From positions 1-24,428 of the forward strand of contig NW_003157914.1 in assembly GCF_000003605.2 (NCBI RefSeq): DNA of 24,428 nt, written 5' to 3'. Source of the DNA: Saccoglossus kowalevskii. Its lineage: Eukaryota; Hemichordata; Enteropneusta; Harrimaniidae. Each line of letters begins with the position of its first letter. Position 1 is the stretch's first letter. The translations under genes were made by a program, and so were the position numbers. This document shows positions 1 through 12,299 of the stretch, piece by piece. The notes below the pieces were generated by a model. It was not told where the DNA came from and made no database searches. It saw nothing but the letters and a program-made list of their open reading frames with translations.

Positions 1-61
1 CCTGACACATGTACAAGTTGAGGCAACATAGGAACATGCATACCCAGTCAACAGTCTAATC

Positions 62-122
62 CCTGACACATGTACAAGTTGAGGCAACATTGGAACACGC
101 ATACCCAGTCAAAAGTCTAATC
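62..122. repeat. Consensus-like reference monomer of the satellite
   Basis: This copy carries the commonest base at every variable site: T18, GG22-23, C27, T30, CACGC at 35-39, C45 and A52. It therefore serves as the coordinate frame for the other entries. It contains ACATGT (7-12), TGTACA (10-15), an inverted repeat GTTG-agg-CAAC (17-27), one CpG (37-38), and two alternating purine-pyrimidine tracts (5-15 and 34-43). Confidence 0.9.
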
Positions 123-3100
123 CCTGACACATGTACAAGTTGAATCAACATTGGAACACGCATACCCAGTCAAAAGTCTAATCCCTGACACATGTACAAG
201 TTGAATCAACATTGGAACACGCATACCGAGTCAACAGTCTAATCCCTGACACATGTACAAGTTGAATCAACATTGGAACACGCATACCGAGTCAACAGTC
301 CAATCCCTGACACATGTACAAGTTGAATCAACATTGGAACACGCATACCCAGTCAAAAGTCTAATCCCTGACACATGTACAAGTTGAGGCAACATAGGAA
401 CACGCATACCCAGTCAAAAGTCTAATCCCTGACACATGTACAAGTTGAATCAACATTGGAACACGCATACCGAGTCAACAGTCTAATCCCTGACACATGT
501 ACAAGTTGAATCAACATTGGAACATGCATACCCAGTCAAAAGTCTAATCCCTGACACATGTACAAGATGAGGCAATATAGGACACGCATACCCAGTCAAA
601 AGTCTAATCCCTGACACATGTACAAGTTGATGCAACATTGGAACACGCATACCCAGTCAAAAGTCTAATCCCTGACACATGTACAAGTTGAGGCAACATA
701 GGAACATGCATACCCAGTCAACAGTCTAATCCCTGACACATGTACAAGTTGAGGCAACATTGGAACACGCATACCCAGTCAAAAGTCTAATCCCTGACAC
801 ATGTACAAGTTGAATCAACATAGGAACACGCATACCCAGTCAAAAGTCTAATCCCTGACACATGTACAAGTTGAATCAACATAGGAACACGCATACCCAG
901 TCAAAAGTCTAATCCCTGACACATGTACAAGTTGAATCAACATTGGAATACGCATACCCAGTCAAAAGTCTAATCCCTGACACATGTACAAGTTGAATCA
1001 ACATAGGAACACGCATACCGAGTCAACAGTCTAATCCCTGACACATGTACAAGATGAGGCAATATAGGAATACGCATACCCAGTCAAAAGTCTAATCCCT
1101 GACACATGTACAAGTTGAGGCAACATTGGAACACGCATACCCAGTCAACAGTCTAATCCCTGACACATGTACAAGTTGAATCAACATTGGAACACGCATA
1201 CCCAGTCAAAAGTCTAATCCCTGACACATGTACAAGATGAGGCAATATAGGAACACGCATACCCAGTCAACAGTCTAATCCCTGACACATGTACAAGTTG
1301 AATCAACATTGGAACACGCATACCCAGTCAAAAGTCTAATCCCTGACACATGTACAAGTTGAATCAACATAGGAACACGCATACCGAGTCAACAGTCTAA
1401 TCCCTGACACATGTACAAGTTGAATCAACATTGGAACACGCATACCCAGTCAAAAGTCTAATCCCTGACACATGTACAAGTTGAGGCAACATTGGAACAC
1501 GCATACCCAGTCAAAAGTCTAATCCCTGCCACATGTACAAGTTGAATCAACATTGGAACACGCATACCCAGTCAAAAGTCTAATCCCTGACACATGTACA
1601 AGTTGAATCAACATAGGAACACGCATACCGAGTCAACAGTCTAATCCCTGACACATGTACAAGATGAGGCAACATTGGAACACGCATACCCAGTCAAAAG
1701 TCTAATCCCTGCCACATGTACAAGTTGAGGCAACATTGGAACACGCATACCCAGTCAAAAGTCTAATCCCTGCCACATGTACAAGTTGAGGCAACATTGG
1801 AACACGCATACCCAGTCAAAAGTCTAATCCCTGACACATGTACAAGTTGAATCAACATAGGAACACGCATACCGAGTCAACAGTCTAATCCCTGACACAT
1901 GTACAAGTTGAATCAACATAGGAACACGCATACCGAGTCAACAGTCTAATCCCTGACACATGTACAAGTTGAATCAACATAGGAACACGCATACCGAGTC
2001 AACAGTCTAATCCCTGACACATGTACAAGTTGAGGCAACATTGGAACACGCATACCCAGTCAAAAGTCTAATCCCTGACACATGTACAAGTTGAGGCAAC
2101 ATTGGAACATGCATACCCAGTCAACAGTCTAATCCCTGACACATGTACAAGTTGAGGCAACATTGGAACACGCATACCCAGTCAAAAGTCTAATCCCTGA
2201 CACATGTACAAGTTGAATCAACATTGGAACACGCATACCCAGTCAAAAGTCTAATCCCTGACACATGTACAAGTTGAGGCAACATTGGAACACGCATACC
2301 CAGTCAAAAGTCTAATCCCTGACACATGTACAAGTTGAGGCAACATTGGAACACGCATACCCAGTCAACAGTCTAATCCCTGACACATGTACAAGTTGAG
2401 GCAACATTGGAACACGCATACCGAGTCAACAGTCTAATCCCTGACACATGTACAAGTTGAATCAACATTGGAACACGCATACCCAGTCAAAAGTCTAATC
2501 CCTGACACATGTACAAGTTGAGGCAACATTGGAACACGCATACCCAGTCAAAAGTCTAATCCCTGACACATGTACAAGTTGAGGCAACATTGGAACACGC
2601 ATACCGAGTCAAAAGTCTAATCCCTGACACATGTACAAGTTGAGGCAACATTGGAACACGCATACCCAGTCAAAAGTCTAATCCCTGACACATGTACAAG
2701 TTGAGGCAACATTGGAACACGCATACCCAGTCAAAAGTCTAATCCCTGACACATGTACAAGTTGAATCAACATTGGAACACGCATACCCAGTCAACAGTC
2801 TAATCCCTGACACATGTACAAGTTGAATCAACATTGGAACACGCATACCCAGTCAAAAGTCTAATCCCTGACACATGTACAAGTTGAGGCAACATTGGAA
2901 CACGCATACCCAGTCAAAAGTCTAATCCCTGACACATGTACAAGTTGAATCAACATTGGAACACGCATACCCAGTCAACAGTCTAATCCCTGACACATGT
3001 ACAAGATGAGGCAATATAGGAACACGCATACCCAGTCAAAAGTCTAATCCCTGACACATGTACAAGTTGAGGCAACATTGGAACACGCATACCCAGTCAA

Positions 3101-4574
3101 AAGTCTAATCCCTGACACATGTACAAGTTGAGGCAACATTGGAACACGCATACCCAGTCAAAAGTCTAATCCCTGACACATGTACAAGTTGAGGCAACAT
3201 TGGAACACGCATACCCAGTCAACAGTCTAATCCCTGACACATGTACAAGATGAGGCAATATAGGAACACGCATACCCAGTCAAAAGTCTAATCCCTGACA
3301 CATGTACAAGTTGAATCAACATTGGAACACGCATACCCAGTCAAAAGTCTAATCCCTGACACATGTACAAGTTGAATCAACATAGGAACACGCATACCGA
3401 GTCAACAGTCTAATCCCTGACACATGTACAAGATGAGGCAATATAGGAACACGCATACCCAGTCAACAGTCTAATCCCTGACACATGTACAAGATGAATC
3501 AACATTGGAACACGCATACCCAGTCAACAGTCTAATCCCTGACACATGTACAAGATGAATCAACATTGGAACACGCATACCCAGTCAAAAGTCTAATCCC
3601 TGACACATGTACAAGTTGAATCAACATTGGAACACGCATACCCAGTCAACAGTCTAATCCCTGACACATGTACAAGATGAGGCAATATAGGAACACGCAT
3701 ACCCAGTCAACAGTCTAATCCCTGACACATGTACAAGTTGAGGCAACATAGGAATACGCATACCCAGTCAAAAGTCTAATCCCTGACACATGTACAAGTT
3801 GAATCAACATAGGAACATGCATACCCAGTCAAAAGTCTAATCCCTGACACATGTACAAGATGAGGCAATATAGAACACGCATACCCAGTCAAAAGTCTAA
3901 TCCCTGACACATGTACAAGATGAGGCAATATAGGAACACGCATACCCAGTCAACAGTCTAATCCCTGACACATGTACAAGTTGAGGCAACATAGGAACAC
4001 GCATACCCAGTCAAAAGTCTAATCCCTGACACATGTACAAGTTGAATCAACATTGGAACACGCATACCCAGTCAACAGTCTAATCCCTGACACATGTACA
4101 AGTTGAGGCAACATTGGAACACGCATACCCAGTCAAAAGTCTAATCCCTGACACATGTACAAGTTGAGGCAACATTGGAACTTGCATACCCAGTCAAAAG
4201 TCTAATCCCTGACACATGTACAAGTTGAGGCAACATTGGGAACATGCATACCCAGTCAAAAGTCTAATCCCTGACACATGTACAAGTTGAGGCAACATTG
4301 GAACATGCATACCCAGTCAAAAGTCTAATCCCTGACACATGTACAAGTTGAGGCAACATTGGAACACGCATACCCAGTCAAAAGTCTAATCCCTGACACA
4401 TGTACAAGTTGAGGCAACATTGGAACACGCATACCCAGTCAAAAGTCTAATCCCTGACACATGTACAAGTTGAGGCAACATAGGAACACGCATACCCAGT
4501 CAACAGTCTAATCCCTGACACATGTACAAGTTGAGGCAACATTGGAACATGCATACCCAGTCAAAAGTCTAATC

Positions 4575-5302
4575 CCTGACACATGTACAAGTTGAGGCAA
4601 CATTGGAACACGCATACCCAGTCAAAAGTCTAATCCCTGACACATGTACAAGTTGAGGCAACATTGGAACATGCATACCCAGTCAAAAGTCTAATCCCTG
4701 ACACATGTACAAGTTGAGGCAACATTGGAACACGCATACCCAGTCAAAAGTCTAATCCCTGACACATGTACAAGTTGAATCAACATAGGAACACGCATAC
4801 CCAGTCAAAAGTCTAATCCCTGACACATGTACAAGTTGAATCAACATAGGAACACGCATACCCAGTCAAAAGTCTAATCCCTGACACATGTACAAGTTGA
4901 ATCAACATTGGAATACGCATACCCAGTCAAAAGTCTAATCCCTGACACATGTACAAGTTGAGGCAACATTGGAACACGCATACCCAGTCAAAAGTCTAAT
5001 CCCTGACACATGTACAAGATGAGGCAATATAGGAATACGCATACCCAGTCAAAAGTCTAATCCCTGACACATGTACAAGTTGAGGCAACATTGGAATACG
5101 CATACCCAGTCAAAAGTCTAATCCCTGACACATGTACAAGTTGAGGCAACATTGGAACACGCATACCCAGTCAAAAGTCTAATCCCTGACACATGTACAA
5201 GATGAGGCATATAGGAACACGCATACCCAGTCAACAGTCTAATCCCTGAACACATGTACAGTTGAGGCAACATTGGAACACGCATACCAGTCAAAGTCTA
5301 TC
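4575..5302. repeat. Duplicated 12-monomer block, copy 1 (damaged at right end)
   Basis: Twelve consecutive units have the same variant order as 12300-13031: consensus, ACATGC, consensus, two AT22-23/A30 units, an AT22-23 unit with AATACGC, consensus, an A18/T27/A30 unit with AATACGC, consensus with AATACGC, consensus, an A18/T27/A30 unit with C52, consensus. I found no substitution between the two copies. The only differences are six single-base indels at about 5209-5301, net minus 4 bp, which makes this copy 728 bp instead of 732. Barcode identity is lost immediately on the right and weakens on the left. Confidence 0.88.
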
Positions 5303-8300
5303 CCTGACACATGTACAAGTTGAATCAACATAGGAACATGCATACCCAGTCAACAGTCTAATCCCTGACACATGTACAAGTTGAGGCAACATAGGAACAC
5401 GCATACCCAGTCAAAAGTCTAATCCCTGACACATGTACAAGTTGAGGCAACATTGGAACACGCATACCCAGTCAAAAGTCTAATCCCTGACACATGTACA
5501 AGTTGAGGCAACATTGGAACACGCATACCCAGTCAAAAGTCTAATCCCTGACACATGTACAAGTTGAGGCAACATTGGAACTTGCATACCCAGTCAAAAG
5601 TCTAATCCCTGACACATGTACAAGTTGAGGCAACATTGGAACACGCATACCCAGTCAAAAGTCTAATCCCTGACACATGTACAAGTTGAGGCAACATTGG
5701 AACACGCATACCCAGTCAAAAGTCTAATCCCTGACACATGTACAAGTTGAGGCAACATAGGAACATGCATACCCAGTCAAAAGTCTAATCCCTGACACAT
5801 GTACAAGTTGAGGCAACATTGGAACACGCATACCCAGTCAAAAGTCTAATCCCTGACACATGTACAAGTTGAGGCAACATAGGAACATGCATACCCAGTC
5901 AAAATCTAATCCCTGACACATGTACAAGTTGAGGCAACATTGGAACACGCATACCCAGTCAACAGTCTAATCCCTGACACATGTACAAGTTGAGGCAACA
6001 TAGGAACACGCATACCCAGTCAAAAGTCTAATCCTGACACATGTACAAGTTGAGGCAACATTGGAACACGCATACCCAGTCAAAAGTCTAATCCCTGACA
6101 CATGTACAAGTTGAATCAACATAGGAACACGCATACCGAGTCAACAGTCTAATCCCTGACACATGTACAAGTTGAATCAACATAGGAACACGCATACCCA
6201 GTCAACAGTCTAATCCCTGACACATGTACAAGTTGAGGCAACATTGGAACACGCATACCGAGTCAACAGTCTAATCCCTGACACATGTACAAGTTGAATC
6301 AACATTGGAACACGCATACCGAGTCAACAGTCCAATCCCTGACACATGTACAAGTTGAATCAACATTGGAACACGCATACCCAGTCAAAAGTCTAATCCC
6401 TGACACATGTACAAGTTGAGGCAACATTGGAACACGCATACCCAGTCAACAGTCTAATCCCTGACACATGTACAAGTTGAATCAACATTGGAACACGCAT
6501 ACCCAGTCAAAAGTCTAATCCCTGACACATGTACAAGTTGAGGCAACATTGGAACATGCATACCCAGTCAAAAGTCTAATCCCTGACACATGTACAAGTT
6601 GAGGCAACATTGGAACATGCATACCCAGTCAAAAGTCTAATCCCTGACACATGTACAAGTTGAGGCAACATTGGAACACGCATACCGAGTCAACAGTCTA
6701 ATCCCTGACACATGTACAAGTTGAATCAACATTGGAACACGCATACCCAGTCAAAAGTCTAATCCCTGACACATGTACAAGTTGAATCAACATTGGAACA
6801 CGCATACCCAGTCAAAAGTCTAATCCCTGACACATGTACAAGTTGAGGCAACATTGGAACACGCATACCCAGTCAACAGTCTAATCCCTGACACATGTAC
6901 AAGTTGAGGCAACATTGGAACATGCATACCCAGTCAAAAGTCTAATCCCTGACACATGTACAAGTTGAGGCAACATTGGAACACGCATACCCAGTCAAAA
7001 GTCTAATCCCTGACACATGTACAAGTTGAATCAACATAGGAACACGCATACCCAGTCAACAGTCTAATCCCTGACACATGTACAAGTTGAATCAACATTG
7101 GAACACGCATACCGAGTCAACAGTCTAATCCCTGACACATGTACAAGTTGAGGCAACATTGGAACACGCATACCCAGTCAAAAGTCTAATCCCTGACACA
7201 TGTACAAGATGAGGCAATATAGGAACACGCATACCCAGTCAAAAGTCTAATCCCTGACACATGTACAAGTTGAATCAACATTGGAACACGCATACCCAGT
7301 CAAAAGTCTAATCCCTGACACATGTACAAGATGAGGCAATATAGGACACGCATACCCAGTCAAAAGTCTAATCCCTGACACATGTACAAGTTGAGGCAAC
7401 ATTGGAACTTGCATACCCAGTCAACAGTCTAATCCCTGACACATGTACAAGTTGAGGCAACATTGGAACACGCATACCCAGTCAAAAGTCTAATCCCTGA
7501 CACATGTACAAGTTGAGGCAACATTGGAACATGCATACCCAGTCAACAGTCTAATCCCTGACACATGTACAAGTTGAGGCAACATAGGAACACGCATACC
7601 CAGTCAAAAGTCTAATCCCTGACACATGTACAAGTTGAGGCAACATTGGAACACGCATACCCAGTCAAAAGTCTAATCCCTGACACATGTACAAGTTGAG
7701 GCAACATTGGAACACGCATACCCAGTCAAAAGTCTAATCCCTGACACATGTACAAGTTGAGGCAACATTGGAACTTGCATACCCAGTCAACAGTCTAATC
7801 CCTGACACATGTACAAGTTGAGGCAACATTGGAACACGCATACCCAGTCAAAAGTCTAATCCCTGACACATGTACAAGTTGAGGCAACATTGGAACACGC
7901 ATACCCAGTCAAAAGTCTAATCCCTGACACATGTACAAGTTGAGGCAACATTGGAACACGCATACCCAGTCAAAAGTCTAATCCCTGACACATGTACAAG
8001 TTGAGGCAACATAGGAACACGCATACCCAGTCAAAAGTCTAATCCCTGACACATGTACAAGTTGAGGCAACATTGGAACACGCATACCCAGTCAAAAGTC
8101 TAATCCCTGACACATGTACAAGTTGAGGCAACATAGGAACACGCATACCCAGTCAAAAGTCTAATCCCTGACACATGTACAAGTTGAGGCAACATTGGAA
8201 CACGCATACCCAGTCAAAAGTCTAATCCCTGACACATGTACAAGTTGAGGCAACATTGGAACACGCATACCCAGTCAAAAGTCTAATCCCTGACACATGT

Positions 8301-8410
8301 ACAAGTTGAGGCAATATAGGAACACGCATACCGAGTCAACAGTCTAATCCCTGACACATGTACAAGTTGAGGCAATATAGGAATATGCATACCCAGTCAA
8401 AAGTCTAATC

Positions 8411-8775
8411 CCTGACACATGTACAAGATGAGGCAATATAGGAACACGCATACCCAGTCAAAAGTCTAATCCCTGACACATGTACAAGTTGAGGCAACAT
8501 TGGAACATGCATACCCAGTCAAAAGTCTAATCCCTGACACATGTACAAGATGAGGCAATATAGGACATGCATACCCAGTCAAAAGTCTAATCCCTGACAC
8601 ATGTACAAGTTGAATCAACATAGGAACACGCATACCCAGTCAAAAGTCTAATCCCTGACACATGTACAAGTTGAGGCAACATTGAAACACGCATACCCAG
8701 TCAAAAGTCTAATCCCTGACACATGTACAAGTTGAGGCAACATTGGAACACGCATACCCAGTCAACAGTCTAATC
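8411..8775. repeat. Six-monomer block, left part of a mosaic duplication source
   Basis: The order is A18/T27/A30; ACATGC; a 60-bp A18/T27/A30 unit reading GGACATGC; an AT22-23/A30 unit; a unit with the rare ATTGAAAC change; and a C52 unit. The same six units in the same order form 14069-14433 (offset 5658 bp). The rare 60-bp GGACATGC and ATTGAAAC units make chance matching unlikely. Confidence 0.88.
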
Positions 8776-9505
8776 CCTGACACATGTACAAGTTGAGGCA
8801 ACATTGGAACACGCATACCGAGTCAACAGTCTAATCCCTGACACATGTACAAGTTGAGGCAATATAGGAACACGCATACCCAGTCAAAAGTCTAATCCCT
8901 GACACATGTACAAGATGAGGCAATATAGGACACGCATACCCAGTCAAAAGTCTAATCCCTGACACATGTACAAGTTGAGGCAACATTGGAACACGCATAC
9001 CGAGTCAACAGTCTAATCCCTGACACATGTACAAGTTGAGGCAACATTGGAACACGCATACCGAGTCAACAGTCTAATCCCTGACACATGTACAAGTTGA
9101 GGCAACATTGGAACACGCATACCGAGTCAACAGTCTAATCCCTGACACATGTACAAGTTGAGGCAACATTGGACATGCATACCCAGTCAAAAGTCTAATC
9201 CCTGACACATGTACAAGATGAGGCAACATTGGAACACGCATACCCAGTCAACAGTCTAATCCCTGACACATGTACAAGTTGAGGCAATATAGGAACACGC
9301 ATACCCAGTCAAAAGTCTAATCCCTGACACATGTACAAGTTGAGGCAACATTGGAACACGCATACCCAGTCAAAAGTCTAATCCCTGACACATGTACAAG
9401 TTGAATCAACATAGGAACACGCATACCCAGTCAAAAGTCTAATCCCTGACACATGTACAAGTTGAGGCAACATTGGAACACGCATACCCAGTCAAAAGTC
9501 TAATC

Positions 9506-9989
9506 CCTGACACATGTACAAGATGAGGCAACATTGGAACACGCATACCCAGTCAAAAGTCTAATCCCTGACACATGTACAAGTTGAGGCAACATTGGAA
9601 CACGCATACCCAGTCAAAAGTCTAATCCCTGACACATGTACAAGATGAGGCAATATAGGACACGCATACCCAGTCAAAAGTCTAATCCCTGACACATGTA
9701 CAAGTTGAGGCAACATTGGAACATGCATACCCAGTCAACAGTCTAATCCCGACACATGTACAAGTTGAATCAACATAGGAACACGCATACCCAGTCAAAA
9801 GTCTAATCCCGACACATGTACAAGTTGAATCAACATAGGAACACGCATACCCAGTCAAAAGTCTAATCCCTGACACATGTACAAGATGAGGCAATATAGG
9901 ACACGCATACCCAGTCAAAAGTCTAATCCCTGCCACATGTACAAGTTGAGGCAACATTGGAACACGCATACCGAGTCAACAGTCTAATC
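9506..9989. repeat. Eight-monomer block rich in 60-bp units, right part of a mosaic duplication source
   Basis: Two A52 units (the first with A18) are followed by a distinctive six-unit set at 9628-9989: a 60-bp A18/T27/A30 unit, an ACATGC/C52 unit, two 60-bp units lacking T3 (junction CCCGAC), another 60-bp A18/T27/A30 unit, and a unit with C5 (TGCCAC) and G45. The same eight units form 14434-14917 (offset 4928 bp). Four 60-bp units in this stretch keep one reading frame open on the minus strand; this is a length effect, not a gene. Confidence 0.88.
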
Positions 9990-10477
9990 CCTGACACATG
10001 TACAAGTTGAGGCAACATTGGAACACGCATACCCAGTCAAAAGTCTAATCCCTGACACATGTACAAGTTGAATCAACATAGGAACACGCATACCCAGTCA
10101 AAAGTCTAATCCCTGACACATGTACAAGTTGAGGCAACATTGAAACACGCATACCCAGTCAACAGTCTAATCCCTGACACATGTACAAGTTGAGGCAACA
10201 TTGGAACACGCATACCCAGTCAACAGTCTAATCCCTGACACATGTACAAGATGAGGCAACATTGGAACACGCATACCCAGTCAAAAGTCTAATCCCTGAC
10301 ACATGTACAAGTTGAATCAACATAGGAACACGCATACCCAGTCAAAAGTCTAATCCCTGACACATGTACAAGTTGAGGCAACATTGGAACACGCATACCC
10401 AGTCAAAAGTCTAATCCCTGACACATGTACAAGTTGAGGCAACATTGGAACACGCATACCCAGTCAAAAGTCTAATC

Positions 10478-10779
10478 CCTGACACATGTACAAGATGAGG
10501 CAATATAGGACACGCATACCCAGTCAAAAGTCTAATCCCTGACACATGTACAAGTTGAGGCAACATTGGAACATGCATACCCAGTCAACAGTCTAATCCC
10601 GACACATGTACAAGTTGAATCAACATAGGAACACGCATACCCAGTCAAAAGTCTAATCCCGACACATGTACAAGTTGAATCAACATAGGAACACGCATAC
10701 CCAGTCAAAAGTCTAATCCCTGACACATGTACAAGATGAGGCAACATTGGAACACGCATACCGAGTCAACAGTCTAATC
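10478..10779. repeat. Local copy of the 60-bp-rich block with one monomer deleted
   Basis: This matches 9628-9989 at an offset of 850 bp but is 302 bp rather than 362. The last unit (10719-10779) begins like the A18 unit and ends like the G45/C52 unit. It is therefore a hybrid formed by an exchange within the first half of the unit, with loss of exactly one 60-bp step. Confidence 0.88.
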
Positions 10780-10901
10780 CCTGACACATGTACAAGTTGA
10801 GGCAACATTGGAACTTGCATACCCAGTCAACAGTCTAATCCCTGACACATGTACAAGTTGAGGCAACATTGGAACTTGCATACCCAGTCAACAGTCTAAT
10901 C

Positions 10902-11022
10902 CCTGACACATGTACAAGATGAGGCAATATAGGACACGCATACCCAGTCAAAAGTCTAATCCCTGCCACATGTACAAGTTGAGGCAACATTGGAACACGC
11001 ATACCGAGTCAACAGTCTAATC
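10902..11022. repeat. Partial copy: last two monomers of the 60-bp-rich block
   Basis: A 60-bp A18/T27/A30 unit (GGACACGC) is followed by the rare C5 (TGCCAC) and G45/C52 unit, the same pair as at 9869-9989 and 14797-14917. As at 14918, the next unit is an ACTTGC/C52 unit, so this fragment and the 14.9-kb copy share a boundary that the 9.9-kb copy lacks. Confidence 0.8.
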
Positions 11023-11632
11023 CCTGACACATGTACAAGTTGAGGCAACATTGGAACTTGCATACCCAGTCAACAGTCTAATCCCTGACACATGTACAAG
11101 TTGAGGCAACATTGGAACACGCATACCCAGTCAAAAGTCTAATCCCTGACACATGTACAAGTTGAGGCAACATTGGAACACGCATACCCAGTCAACAGTC
11201 TAATCCCTGACACATGTACAAGTTGAGGCAACATTGGAACTTGCATACCCAGTCAACAGTCTAATCCCTGACACATGTACAAGTTGAGGCAACATTGGAA
11301 CTTGCATACCCAGTCAACAGTCTAATCCCTGACACATGTACAAGTTGAGGCAACATTGGAACACGCATACCCAGTCAAAAGTCTAATCCCTGACACATGT
11401 ACAAGTTGAGGCAACATTGGAACATGCATACCCAGTCAACAGTCTAATCCCTGACACATGTACAAGTTGAGGCAACATTGGAACACGCATACCCAGTCAA
11501 AAGTCTAATCCCTGACACATGTACAAGTTGAGGCAACATTGGAACTTGCATACCCAGTCAACAGTCTAATCCCTGACACATGTACAAGTTGAGGCAACAT
11601 TGGAACACGCATACCCAGTCAAAAGTCTAATC
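11023..11632. repeat. ACTTGC-rich ten-monomer block, copy 1
   Basis: The units at 11023, 11206, 11267 and 11511 carry TT at 36-37 (ACTTGC) with C52. They are interleaved with consensus units and one ACATGC/C52 unit at 11389. The order matches 20348-20896 except that ACTTGC is doubled here at 11206-11327, making this copy one 61-bp unit longer. Confidence 0.85.
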
Positions 11633-11693
11633 CCTGACACATGTACAAGTTGAGGCAACATTGGAACACGCATACCCAGTCAACAGTCTAATC

Positions 11694-12177
11694 CCTGACA
11701 CATGTACTAGTTGAGGCAACATTGGACATGCATACCCAGTCAAAAGTCTAATCCCTGACACATGTACTAGTTGAGGCAACATTGGACATGCATACCCAGT
11801 CAAAAGTCTAATCCCTGACACATGTACTAGTTGAATCAACATAGGAACATGCATACCCAGTCAAAAGTCTAATCCCTGACACATGTACAAGTTGAGGCAA
11901 CATTGGAACATGCATACCCAGTCAAAAGTCTAATCCCTGACACATGTACAAGTTGAGGCAACATTGGAACACGCATACCCAGTCAACAGTCTAATCCCTG
12001 ACACATGTACTAGTTGAGGCAACATTGGACATGCATACCCAGTCAAAAGTCTAATCCCTGACACATGTACTAGTTGAGGCAACATTGGACACGCATACCC
12101 AGTCAAAAGTCTAATCCCTGACACATGTACTAGTTGAGGCAACATTGGAACACGCATACCCAGTCAAAAGTCTAATC
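11694..12177. repeat. Private T15 monomer family (ACTAGT site), two triplets
   Basis: Six units have T instead of A at position 15, turning TGTACAAG into TGTACTAG. This destroys TGTACA and creates ACTAGT. They occur as two triplets (11694-11874 and 11997-12177) separated by two ordinary units. Each triplet is 60+60+61 bp, and each is preceded by a consensus/C52 unit. The 303-bp offset shows a local tandem duplication of a five-unit block. I saw this variant nowhere else in the array. Confidence 0.92.
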
Positions 12178-12299
12178 CCTGACACATGTACAAGTTGAGG
12201 CAACATTGGAACACGCATACCCAGTCAAAAGTCTAATCCCTGACACATGTACAAGTTGAGGCAACATTGGAACACGCATACCCAGTCAAAAGTCTAATC

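Noticed and set aside
62-122. Self-cleaving hammerhead ribozyme, as found in some animal satellites
   Set aside because: No CTGATGA core with a matching GAAA element is present on either strand of the unit.
62-122. E-box (CACATG) and reverse CCAAT motif in each unit as regulatory sites
   Set aside because: Both are short motifs expected by chance and simply multiplied by the repeat. The CCAAT motif is lost in every A30 unit and no promoter context is visible.
62-122. Three units (183 bp) matching a nucleosome repeat length
   Set aside because: 183 bp is a plausible nucleosome spacing, but I saw no three-unit periodicity in the variants, so there is nothing in the sequence to support phasing.
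9682-9969. Minus-strand open frame of 95 codons with a 20-residue repeat (GIRLLTGYAC motif), with an identical copy at 14610-14897
   Set aside because: It lies wholly inside the satellite. A 61-bp unit rotates the frame, so stops normally recur. Here four 60-bp units keep one frame open by chance, and the identical copy is the duplicated block 14069-14917. No start context, domain or codon signal supports a gene.
10532-10759. Minus-strand open frame of 75 codons
   Set aside because: Same satellite artefact as 9682-9969. It is exactly 20 codons shorter because one 60-bp unit is missing in this copy.
11627-11854. Minus-strand open frame of 75 codons, repeated at 11930-12157
   Set aside because: Caused by paired 60-bp ACTAGT-bearing units. 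The 303-bp spacing of the two frames is the local block duplication, not a gene pair.
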